From Candidatus Falkowiibacteriota bacterium (GTDB lineage Bacteria; Patescibacteriota; Patescibacteriia; Patescibacteriales; UBA12075): DNA of 9,048 nt. Under the pieces are notes generated by a model. It did no database searches. It worked only from the letters and a program-made list of their open reading frames with translations, and was not told the origin of the DNA. This document shows, piece by piece, positions 1 to 5,299 of this stretch. Both the position numbers and the translations under genes were made by a program. The first letter of the stretch is position 1. Every line of letters begins with the position of its first letter. Location of the stretch: NCBI GenBank assembly GCA_003647675.1, contig QMNH01000029.1, positions 1-9,048 of the forward strand. Direction: 5' to 3'.

Positions 1-116
1 CCGGAAAGCCCGGTAATTACCACATATTTATCGCGCGGTATGTTAACATTAACATTTTTTAGGTTATTAACGCGAGCCCCTTTTATTTCTATCAGTTTTT
101 TATTGTTTTTTGCCAT
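1..116 (-). CDS. uvrA: UvrA, excinuclease ABC subunit A (N-terminal fragment)
   Basis: This is the first 38 codons of a minus-strand gene that runs off the left edge of the window. UvrA is the ATPase that recognises DNA damage in the cytoplasm and loads UvrB in nucleotide excision repair. The translation begins [20 protein letters not shown] and continues through [15 protein letters not shown]. This is the conserved UvrA opening: an I-x-GAR-x-NNLKN segment, then a P-R-D-K strand leading into the first Walker A motif (GLSGSGKS in the family), which is cut at the window edge. The ATG at 116-114 fits the usual UvrA start closely. A promoter-like pair lies 35-63 bases upstream on the minus strand. 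Only the N-terminus is visible, so gene integrity cannot be judged. Confidence 0.9.
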   Translation of the reverse strand, partial: MAKNNKKLIEIKGARVNNLKNVNVNIPRDKYVVITGLS

Positions 117-150
117 GCTTATGATTTTTAAAAATTAAACAACGAGGTTA

Positions 151-179
151 ATCATACACTAAATAATCAATATGGGCAA
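151..179 (-). promoter_or_regulatory. Putative sigma-70-type promoter for uvrA
   Basis: On the minus strand, TTGCCC (179-174, four of six matches to the -35 consensus) is followed after exactly 17 bases by TATGAT (156-151, five of six matches to the -10 consensus). Transcription would begin near 144 and give a leader of about 28 bases before the uvrA ATG. The call rests on consensus and spacing only. AT-rich DNA produces chance matches. Confidence 0.42.
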
Positions 180-236
180 GAGTTGCGGTATTTTAATTTA
201 ATTGATAAACTAATATTACTTAATAATTAAGCTAAA

Positions 237-300
237 GCCAAGGGGTGAATTTTAGGCTGCTGTAGTTTTGATAAGCGCCATTAACGGCGCCATGGGAAAA
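237..300. repeat. Left copy of ~65-bp hairpin-bearing direct repeat flanking tnpA
   Basis: This segment matches 810-875 in the same orientation. Shared blocks, in order, are GCCAA(G/A)GGGT, TTAGGCT, a variable spacer, ATAAGCGCCAT, GGCGC and GGGAAAA. It contains two potential hairpins: AGCC/GGCT (236-239/255-258) and GCGCC/GGCGC (275-279/286-290). It lies about 80 bases upstream of the transposase start. Family knowledge: IS200/IS605 and REP-associated transposases recognise imperfect hairpins at the element ends. Which copy, if any, acts as the left end is inference. Confidence 0.7.
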
Positions 301-381
301 AAGTAAATTTATATTAGCCTGCTTTAGCTGGCTTACAAATCATTGTCTAGCCTATGGCTTTAGCCATTGGCGGAAATTAAA

Positions 382-834
382 ATGTCAAATGTATATTATA
401 AAATTTATTATCATATAATTTGGGGAACAAAAAATAGATTGGATTTAATAGATAGCTCAATAAATATTATTTTAAATAACTCGATACGCAAGAAAGCGAA
501 AGAATTAAAAGGAGAATTAATTAGTTTTAATTCATATATAGATCACTGTCATTCATTATTGATTATTCCACCCAAAATAAGCATTTCAAATTTTATTGGA
601 CAATTAAAAGGCTTTAGCGCTCATGAAGTTAATAAAATTAAAGGCTCCGAAAGCATAAAATGGCAAAGAGGCTTTGGTGTTTTAAGTTTAAGCAAGAAAG
701 GTATAGCTTTTGTAAAAAATTATATACAAAATCAGCAGAAACATCATAAAAATAATAGATTAATTGATATATTAGAAATTATTCCTAGCACTGAATTGGA
801 AGAAAACCAGCCAAAGGGTAAACCCTTAGGCTAG
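382..834 (+). CDS. IS200/IS605-type Y1 transposase (REP-associated, TnpA-like)
   Basis: The product is a 150-residue HUH single-strand transposase. Such enzymes cut and rejoin DNA next to small hairpins through one tyrosine. The N-terminal strand YYHIIWGTKNR matches the family (YHxxWxTK.R). The metal-binding HUH motif is H-C-H (His55 and His57, in YIDHCHSLLIIPP), followed by the usual lysine-rich LKG-x-SA helix. The catalytic tyrosine is probably Tyr114 in FVKNYIQNQQKHH, the family's Y..NQ..HH signature. I start at ATG 382 rather than the in-frame TTG at 367 because a GGCGGA stretch (369-374) lies seven bases upstream and the family N-terminus is short. The last codons (about from Gln143, ending KGKPLG) and the TAG stop lie inside the right-hand direct repeat. 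Length is normal and all catalytic residues are present, so it may be active. A domesticated RAYT role is the main alternative. Confidence 0.88.
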   Translation: MSNVYYKIYYHIIWGTKNRLDLIDSSINIILNNSIRKKAKELKGELISFNSYIDHCHSLLIIPPKISISNFIGQLKGFSAHEVNKIKGSESIKWQRGFGVLSLSKKGIAFVKNYIQNQQKHHKNNRLIDILEIIPSTELEENQPKGKPLG

Positions 835-875
835 AACAGTATTAATAAGCGCCATAAATGGCGCTATAGGGAAAA
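810..875. repeat. Right copy of ~65-bp hairpin-bearing direct repeat flanking tnpA
   Basis: This is the same-orientation partner of 237-300. The first hairpin is strong here: AGCC-A-AAGGG pairs with CCCTT-A-GGCT (809-818/823-832) around a TAAA loop with a single A/A mismatch. The second is GCGCCA/TGGCGC (849-854/859-864) with a TAAA loop. The transposase stop codon TAG (832-834) falls at the base of the first hairpin, so the end of the gene and the repeat overlap. This copy folds better than the left one, which would fit a more recent or functionally constrained end. Confidence 0.72.
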
Positions 876-927
876 CGTAATTATTTATTAGTTGTTTGGG
901 TAAATTTAATAAAATAAAAAACAAAAC

Positions 928-2010
928 ATGGACACATTAATTATAGTTTTATTGGCAATATTGATTGCCGGCATAATAGGATTGGTCATCCTTCAGTTAA
1001 AAAAGAAAGACTCCGGCGATTCCGATAAAATTACCGCTATGATGGAGAGATTGACGGTTTTATCAGAGCAGAACAAAGAACTGCGTCAGGCCATGGACTC
1101 AAAATTATCCGAAACCCACCGGGTGACGCAAGAGCAAATCGGCCAAACCATGAAAACCGTCCAGGGCATTACCGGACAGTCGGCTAAGCTAATTTCCAGC
1201 GTAACGGAAAAATTAACCAAGCTGGATGAAACCAACAAACAAGTCGTGAATTTTTCCGCCCAGTTGCAGAGTCTGCAGGATATTTTAAAAAACCCAAAAC
1301 AGCGTGGCGTGCTGGGCGAATATTTTCTGGAAGAAACGTTGAAAAATGTTTTGCCGCCGAAGTCATATCAGATGCAGTATTGCTTTAAAGACGGCTCAAT
1401 CGTTGACGCGGTGGTTTTTGTTAAAGATAAAATTATTCCAGTTGATTCAAAGTTTTCCCTTGAGAATTACGAAAAGATTTTGAATGCTAGTGACGTAAAA
1501 GAAAGGGAGCGTTTGGAAAAGCTATTCAAGCAGGATTTAAAAACTAGAATTGACGAAACTTCAAAATACGTAAAACCGGGTGAAAAAACTATGGATTTTG
1601 CTTTTATGTTTATCCCATCCGAGGCGATTTATTATGACTTGCTGGTAAATAAAGTCGGCGCCGTAAAAGTAAATACCCGCGATTTGATAGAATACGCTTT
1701 TCGCGATAAGCATGTAATAATCGTGTCTCCGACATCGTTTCTGGCTTACCTGCAGACCGTATTGCAGGGCTTAAGGGCTTTGCAGATTGAGGAAAGCGCC
1801 AAAGAAATCAAGAAAAACGTGGAAAAATTAAGCCGGCATATTTTAAGCTATGATGATTTTATGAAAAAATTGGGAGGCAGTATGTCAACTACCGTAAATC
1901 ATTATAATAATGCCTATAAGGAATTTAAAAAAATAGACAAGGACGTGGTAAGAATAACCGACAAGGAGTCAAAAGTAGAGGCTTTATTGATTGAGAAGCC
2001 TAATATATAA
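928..2010 (+). CDS. rmuC: RmuC family DNA recombination protein
   Basis: The 360-residue product has the RmuC architecture. An N-terminal membrane helix (residues about 4-24) is followed by a charged coiled-coil stretch (about 33-115) and then the RmuC core. Diagnostic core segments are GVLGEYFLEETLKNVLP, IVDAVVFVKDKIIPVDSKF and MFIPSEAIYYDLL. Asp160 and the D-S-K triplet (Asp173, Lys175) fit the PD-(D/E)xK nuclease-like fold assigned to this family. RmuC limits inversions and other rearrangements at short inverted repeats in E. coli; its biochemical activity is poorly established. It is shorter than E. coli RmuC (475 residues) but within the family range. No Shine-Dalgarno sequence precedes ATG 928. 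The next gene starts 14 bases after the stop, so the two are probably co-transcribed. Confidence 0.9.
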   Translation: MDTLIIVLLAILIAGIIGLVILQLKKKDSGDSDKITAMMERLTVLSEQNKELRQAMDSKLSETHRVTQEQIGQTMKTVQGITGQSAKLISSVTEKLTKLDETNKQVVNFSAQLQSLQDILKNPKQRGVLGEYFLEETLKNVLPPKSYQMQYCFKDGSIVDAVVFVKDKIIPVDSKFSLENYEKILNASDVKERERLEKLFKQDLKTRIDETSKYVKPGEKTMDFAFMFIPSEAIYYDLLVNKVGAVKVNTRDLIEYAFRDKHVIIVSPTSFLAYLQTVLQGLRALQIEESAKEIKKNVEKLSRHILSYDDFMKKLGGSMSTTVNHYNNAYKEFKKIDKDVVRITDKESKVEALLIEKPNI

Positions 2011-2024
2011 AAGAGGAAATTTTT

Positions 2025-3014
2025 ATGGACAATATAATCGATAAAACAAAGTTAAAGGAGGCAATTTTTCAAACAATTGTCTTTTTTGATATGTTTGATT
2101 ATCCATTATCTCTTTTTGAGATTTGGCAGTATTTAAAGTTTAAATGCGATATAGCCGATATTCAAATTATATTGGGCAGCCGCCATGATTTACGCGCCGA
2201 GCCGTCGGTAATTGACAGGATTGATGAAAAAAACGGATTATATTTCCTAGCCGGACGCGGCCGGATTTATGAAACCAGGTTGAAGCGCTATAATTTTACC
2301 GAAAGGAAATTCAAGCGTTTACTGCTGGTAGCAAGGATATTTAAAATTATACCCTGGATAAAGATGATAGCTATGGGAAATATGATGGGCGCATCTAACC
2401 TTAAGGATAATGGTGATATCGACCTGTTTATTATAACCGAGAAGAAAAGGGCATGGATAACGCGCCTTTTTTGCGTCAGCATTATTAAATTGTTAAAATT
2501 GCGTCCGGAACCGGATAATGAAAGGGATAAGATTTGCTTAAGTTTTTTTATTTCTGAATCAGGAATGGATTTAAGGGGCTTAATGCTTAATGAAGACAGG
2601 CGAAGCGCGCCAAATAAAGAAAATTTGAAATTAACACATGATATTTATTTTATATATTGGCTTATAAATTTAGCGCCGGTTTATGATAAAAATGGCATAT
2701 ATAAGAAATTTATACATGAAAATAATTGGGTGCATTTTTTTGTTCCTAATTGGCGCCCAGCCGAAACCGTGGGTCGGCGTCAAGTCGGCAAGTCTTTGCC
2801 TTCAATATATAGGGATATAGTTGATATGCTTATTGGCGGGCTGGAAATAAATGTAAAAAAATGGCAGCTAAAGATTATGCCGGAAGTTTTGGCTCGGCCT
2901 CTGAATAAAGATACCCAGGTAGTGGCTAACGATAATGTAATTAAATTGCATGCCAATGATAGGCGGGAGGAGTATCGGGAAAAATGGATAGAACGAGTAA
3001 AGCAGTATAGATAG
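2025..3014 (+). CDS. Nucleotidyltransferase-fold-like protein of unknown function
   Basis: The product is 329 residues with no close match to a named enzyme that I recognise. The N-terminal ~110 residues (FFDMFDYPLSLFEIWQYL onward) look like a winged-helix-type helical region. A segment with the signature of polymerase-beta-like nucleotidyltransferases follows: GNMMGASNLKDNGDIDLFII, with Asp131-x-Asp133 as the likely metal-binding pair. The usual Gly-Ser appears as Gly118-Asn119. The C-terminal half is helical, and residues from about 290 are strongly charged. I recall similar proteins in CPR genomes labelled only as nucleotidyltransferase-domain proteins; the substrate is unknown. AGAGGA at 2012-2017 is a good ribosome binding site before ATG 2025. 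The stop codon TAG (3012-3014) is the first three bases of a dispersed repeat (3012-3028). Confidence 0.68.
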   Translation: MDNIIDKTKLKEAIFQTIVFFDMFDYPLSLFEIWQYLKFKCDIADIQIILGSRHDLRAEPSVIDRIDEKNGLYFLAGRGRIYETRLKRYNFTERKFKRLLLVARIFKIIPWIKMIAMGNMMGASNLKDNGDIDLFIITEKKRAWITRLFCVSIIKLLKLRPEPDNERDKICLSFFISESGMDLRGLMLNEDRRSAPNKENLKLTHDIYFIYWLINLAPVYDKNGIYKKFIHENNWVHFFVPNWRPAETVGRRQVGKSLPSIYRDIVDMLIGGLEINVKKWQLKIMPEVLARPLNKDTQVVANDNVIKLHANDRREEYREKWIERVKQYR

Positions 3015-3028
3015 TTAGTGTGTAAAAA
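3012..3028 (+). repeat. Solitary copy of the TAGTTAG(C/T)GTGTAAAAA repeat
   Basis: TAGTTAGTGTGTAAAAA matches 16 of the first 17 bases of the 19-bp inverted repeat that bounds the MITE-like element at 6751-6914. It supplies the TAG stop of the preceding gene. It has a stop in each frame: TAG, then TAG offset by four bases, then TAA at the end. No reverse-complement partner is visible in the following few hundred bases, so this is a lone end, a relic or an independent site. Confidence 0.65.
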
Positions 3029-3038
3029 TGGAGGGGGG

Positions 3039-3098
3039 ATGGTAATAAAAAACGTAAATAAATTTCAAAATTATAAAATTGAAAATTATTGTTTATGA
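3039..3098 (+). CDS. Possible 19-residue leader ORF coupled to the Wzy-like gene
   Basis: An ATG at 3039 directly follows the purine run GGAGGGGGG (3030-3038). It opens a 19-codon frame (MVIKNVNKFQNYKIENYCL) ending in TGA at 3096-3098, which overlaps the ATG of the downstream membrane-protein gene (3095) as ATGA. This layout would permit translational coupling. Against it, the spacing from GGAGG to ATG is short and the coding stretch is AT-rich heptamer-like sequence, so the frame may be fortuitous. Confidence 0.22.
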   Translation: MVIKNVNKFQNYKIENYCL

Positions 3099-4486
3099 AA
3101 TATATAAACAAGACAATTGAATACGGATTATATTTGCTGGTATTTTTACTGCCGATACAAACCCGGTGGATCATTAAGGCTGGAGAATTAAACAACGGCT
3201 ATTGGGAGTATGGAACATTATCGCTTTACGGAACGGATATTTTACTGATGGCGATTTTAGTTATGTTTTTGTTTTATCGTTTCAAAACGAAAAAACTGGA
3301 AATTAGAAATTGGAAATCAGGAAATAAAGAGAATAAAAGCCAAATTACCAATTACCAATTACCAATTACAAAAATTTGGTGGCTGATTGCCGGATTGGAA
3401 TTAATGGTTTTTATTTCAATTTTTGTGGCCGCAGATAAAACAGTCGCTATTTATGGTTATTTAAGGTTTTTATTGGGAGTGGGTTTATTTTGGCTAGTTA
3501 TTAGCGCAAGCTTTAACAAGATAAAATTAATTTACAGTTTTTTAGCCGGTATTGCTTTACAGGCCCTGCTGGGCATATACCAGTTTTTCAGCCAGTCCGG
3601 TTTTGCGGCAAAATGGCTGGGACTGGCCGCTCATAATCCGGCTGATTTGGGAGTATCAGTGGTTGAAACCTTGGATGGAACGCGCTGGCTGCGCGCTTAT
3701 GGCGGACTGGATCATCCGAATGTGTTGGGAGGACTTTTAGTTGTGGGAATTTTGTTAGTTATTGCGGCAGTAATAAAGATGAAAAAAGCTAATAAATTTT
3801 CAATTTTCAATTTTCAATTTTCAATTTTCAAACAATTTTCAATTTTCAATGCAATAATAGTTATTTTGGTTATAGGATTATTTATAACTTTTTCACGCGG
3901 GGCTTGGTTGGGGCTTGTAGTTGGTTTATTGGCGTTTTTAATAATTAATATTTATAAGAAAAAATTAAAAGCGCAAAAAATAACTTTACAAATAATATTA
4001 ATATTAAGCATCACGGTTTTTATATTGTCAAATATTTATTCGGATTTAGTTTTAACCCGATTTTCCGATAATGCCCGGTTGGAAATTAAATCAAACACGG
4101 AGCGGATTGAATCGCTAGAGACGGCCCGGGATTTAATAAAAAGCAACTTTTTTTTCGGAGTGGGGATTGGCAATTATACCAATACGGTTGAACAGGAGAT
4201 AATAAGCGGCCAGCCAGCTTGGTTTTATCAGCCGGTTCATAATTTTTTCTTATTGGTATTTTCCGAAATAGGAGTATTTGGACTTATATTTATGCTTTGG
4301 CTTATTAGCTATATGTTAGTTAAAAGTTTTAAAAAAGTAGAATATATTAATCTTGCTTTAATATTAGCTATTTTAATAATGATGTTAGTGGATCATTGGT
4401 ATTGGAGCCTGCATTTTGGCGTTTTATTTTTTTGGCTAATATCAGGGTTGATTATTAAACAATATTTCGGATGTTTGACAAAATAG
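3095..4486 (+). CDS. O-antigen ligase/polymerase-like membrane protein (Wzy_C family)
   Basis: The product is 463 residues with about ten or more hydrophobic segments, from KTIEYGLYLLVFLLP onward. It belongs to the O-antigen ligase/polymerase superfamily, which joins lipid-linked sugar units to each other or to an acceptor on the outer face of the membrane. Supporting motifs are GGLDHPNVLGG (Asp206-Asn209), the Wzy_C segment FITFSRGAWLGL (Ser267-Arg268-Gly269) and VHNFFLLVFSEIGVFGL (His382-Asn383). I prefer ATG 3095 to the in-frame TTG at 3089. Two loops, residues about 68-93 and 235-252, are encoded by 7-bp tandem repeats. Both sit beside Lys/Arg-rich stretches, so they are probably cytoplasmic. 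The flippase and glycosyltransferase on the other strand suggest a common glycan pathway. Polymerase and ligase cannot be told apart from sequence. Confidence 0.82.
   Translation: MKYINKTIEYGLYLLVFLLPIQTRWIIKAGELNNGYWEYGTLSLYGTDILLMAILVMFLFYRFKTKKLEIRNWKSGNKENKSQITNYQLPITKIWWLIAGLELMVFISIFVAADKTVAIYGYLRFLLGVGLFWLVISASFNKIKLIYSFLAGIALQALLGIYQFFSQSGFAAKWLGLAAHNPADLGVSVVETLDGTRWLRAYGGLDHPNVLGGLLVVGILLVIAAVIKMKKANKFSIFNFQFSIFKQFSIFNAIIVILVIGLFITFSRGAWLGLVVGLLAFLIINIYKKKLKAQKITLQIILILSITVFILSNIYSDLVLTRFSDNARLEIKSNTERIESLETARDLIKSNFFFGVGIGNYTNTVEQEIISGQPAWFYQPVHNFFLLVFSEIGVFGLIFMLWLISYMLVKSFKKVEYINLALILAILIMMLVDHWYWSLHFGVLFFWLISGLIIKQYFGCLTK
3296..3371. repeat. Heptamer repeat array 1 inside the Wzy-like gene
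   Basis: The first half is (C/T)T(G/A)GAAA-type heptamers at 3296-3302, 3303-3309 and 3310-3316, with a degenerate unit to 3324. The second half is four ATTACCA-type heptamers at 3344-3350, 3351-3357, 3358-3364 and 3365-3371. Read on opposite strands, the two halves are variants of one unit (AATTTCC versus AATTACC), so the array can form an imperfect hairpin. It is translated as LEIRNWKSGNK and ITNYQLPIT without breaking the frame. Confidence 0.75.
3797..3850. repeat. Heptamer repeat array 2 inside the Wzy-like gene
   Basis: There are five perfect tandem TTTTCAA units (3797-3831), a four-base interruption (3832-3835), then two more units (3836-3849). Because seven is not a multiple of three, three units (21 bases) encode a seven-residue period, giving KFSIFNFQFSIFK and FSIFN. 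The array lies between two membrane segments in a Lys-rich, probably cytoplasmic loop. Confidence 0.82.
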
Positions 4487-4503
4487 TTAAATTATTATAG
4501 CAT
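4475..4503 (+). promoter_or_regulatory. Possible promoter for rplS inside the end of the Wzy-like gene
   Basis: A perfect TTGACA (4475-4480) overlaps the last codons of the Wzy-like gene. It is followed after 17 bases by TAGCAT (4498-4503, four of six -10 matches); TATAGC at 4496 is an alternative with a 15-base spacer. Initiation near 4510 would place the hairpin at 4537-4553 within the rplS leader. Confidence 0.35.
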
Positions 4504-4536
4504 TTAATAGAAATAATTATTTGTTTAATTAATTAG

Positions 4537-4558
4537 TAGAACCGAGGGTTCTATTTTT
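4537..4558 (+). terminator. Hairpin plus T-run upstream of rplS (terminator or leader attenuator)
   Basis: A perfect 7-bp stem, TAGAACC/GGTTCTA (4537-4543/4547-4553), closes a GAG loop and runs straight into five Ts. It could end transcription of the Wzy-like gene. If the promoter at 4475 is used, it would instead lie in the rplS leader and act as an attenuator. The stem is short and has only two G-C pairs, so its strength is uncertain. Confidence 0.55.
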
Positions 4559-4575
4559 ATATTTAGAAAAAAAAT

Positions 4576-4989
4576 ATGAGTAAAGAAAAAAAATTGAAAG
4601 AAGATAATAAGGACAAAAAACAAGAAGCTGAAGAGGGTAATAAAGAGATTTCCAAAGAAGAAAAAAGAGAGATTCCGAAATTAAGACCTGGAATGACCGT
4701 AACAGTTTATCAAAAAATTAAAGAAATCAATATTAAAGGAGAAGAAAAGGAAAGGGTGCAATATTTCGAAGGAATGATAATTGCCAAAAAGCACGGCAAA
4801 GAAGCCGGCGGAACAATTACGGTCCGTAAAATTTCTCATGGAGTAGGAGTGGAAAAGATTTTCCCTCTAAATTTACCGACGATTGAAAAAATTGAAATTA
4901 AAAAACAGGCTCGGGTAAGGCGCGCAAAACTTTATTATTTAAAGCGGGGACATAAAAAGAAATTAAAAGAAAAAGTTGTATCTAAGTAA
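4576..4989 (+). CDS. rplS: 50S ribosomal protein bL19
   Basis: The 137-residue product contains the full bL19 core. Diagnostic segments are RPGMTVTVYQKIKE, VQYFEGMIIAKKHG, ITVRKISHGVGVEKIFPLN, IEKIEIKKQARVRRAKLYYL and a basic tail. bL19 lies at the interface of the 50S and 30S subunits. The first ~35 residues (MSKEKKLKEDNKDKKQEAEE and onward) form a Lys/Glu-rich extension that typical bacterial L19 (about 115 residues) lacks. No Shine-Dalgarno sequence precedes ATG 4576; the leader is A-rich. A hairpin with a T-run lies 18-39 bases upstream. It is the only ribosomal protein gene in the window, and the usual neighbours (trmD, rimM, rpsP) are absent. Confidence 0.95.
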   Translation: MSKEKKLKEDNKDKKQEAEEGNKEISKEEKREIPKLRPGMTVTVYQKIKEINIKGEEKERVQYFEGMIIAKKHGKEAGGTITVRKISHGVGVEKIFPLNLPTIEKIEIKKQARVRRAKLYYLKRGHKKKLKEKVVSK

Positions 4990-5024
4990 AGTTTTTCAAA
5001 CCTAGTCAATCCTTTGCGGACGTG

Positions 5025-5126
5025 GTGCCTACCTTCGCTAAAGCTTCGGCAGGCAGGGAATTGGTTCGCCCCTGCCAAGGCTAGCGCGGGTAAAAGATTT
5101 TTTTGTCTTCTCATGCTGGTAGGCAC
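5025..5126. repeat. Foldback intergenic repeat between rplS and tRNA-Leu
   Basis: The segment is bounded by a perfect 9-bp inverted pair, GTGCCTACC (5025-5033) and GGTAGGCAC (5118-5126). Inside, TGCCTACC (5026-5033) can instead pair with GGCAGGCA (5048-5055) with one mismatch. GGCAGGG (5052-5058) pairs perfectly with CCCTGCC (5070-5076). The three pairings compete for the same bases. This stretch is more GC-rich than its surroundings and no gene is visible in it. I recall very similar sequence recurring between genes in Parcubacteria assemblies, but this is memory, not a search. Confidence 0.55.
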
Positions 5127-5130
5127 GCAG

Positions 5131-5214
5131 GCCGCAGTGCTGGAATTGGTAGACAGGCTAGCTTGAGGGGCTAGTGTCCTTTTGGGCGTAAGGGTTCAAC
5201 TCCCTTCTGCGGCA
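5131..5214 (+). tRNA. tRNA-Leu (anticodon GAG)
   Basis: The acceptor arms GCCGCAG and CTGCGGC pair perfectly, with A5214 as discriminator. The anticodon stem CTAGC/GCTAG (5158-5162/5170-5174) carries the loop TTGAGGG, giving anticodon GAG (5165-5167), which reads CUC and CUU leucine codons. A long variable arm (TGTCCTTTTGGGCGT region) marks a class II tRNA, as expected for leucine. The T arm is AAGGG/CCCTT around TTCAACT. CCA is not encoded and would be added after transcription. The acceptor stem starts five bases after the foldback repeat. Confidence 0.96.
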
Positions 5215-5299
5215 CTTTATTATAAATGTGAATAATAATAACGATTCATTTTTTTTTATTAAAGTTTTAGTTTGACAAGAAGCATGGTTAGAGAAAATG

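Larger units (their letters stand above)
117..381. other. Intergenic region between divergent uvrA and tnpA, rich in small foldbacks
   Basis: This 265-base gap holds the putative uvrA promoter, the left copy of the direct repeat flanking the transposase (237-300), and several short inverted pairs of AGCC with GGCT. These pairs are 236-239/255-258, 316-319/330-333 and 349-352/356-359. In addition, GCTAAAGCCA (231-240) has its exact reverse complement at 355-364. The foldbacks resemble the hairpin ends recognised by single-strand (Y1) transposases. I see no open reading frame of note here. Confidence 0.6.

Noticed and set aside
367..381. TTG start for the transposase, giving five extra residues
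   Set aside because: The ATG at 382 has a better-placed GGCGGA upstream and gives the normal short N-terminus of the family.
892..920. Promoter upstream of rmuC (TTGTTT with an AT-rich -10)
   Set aside because: No -10 of more than about three matches sits at 16-18 bases distance. The region is simply AT-rich.
3797..3850. CRISPR-like array
   Set aside because: The units are 7-bp tandem repeats without spacers, inside a coding frame, and no cas gene is present.
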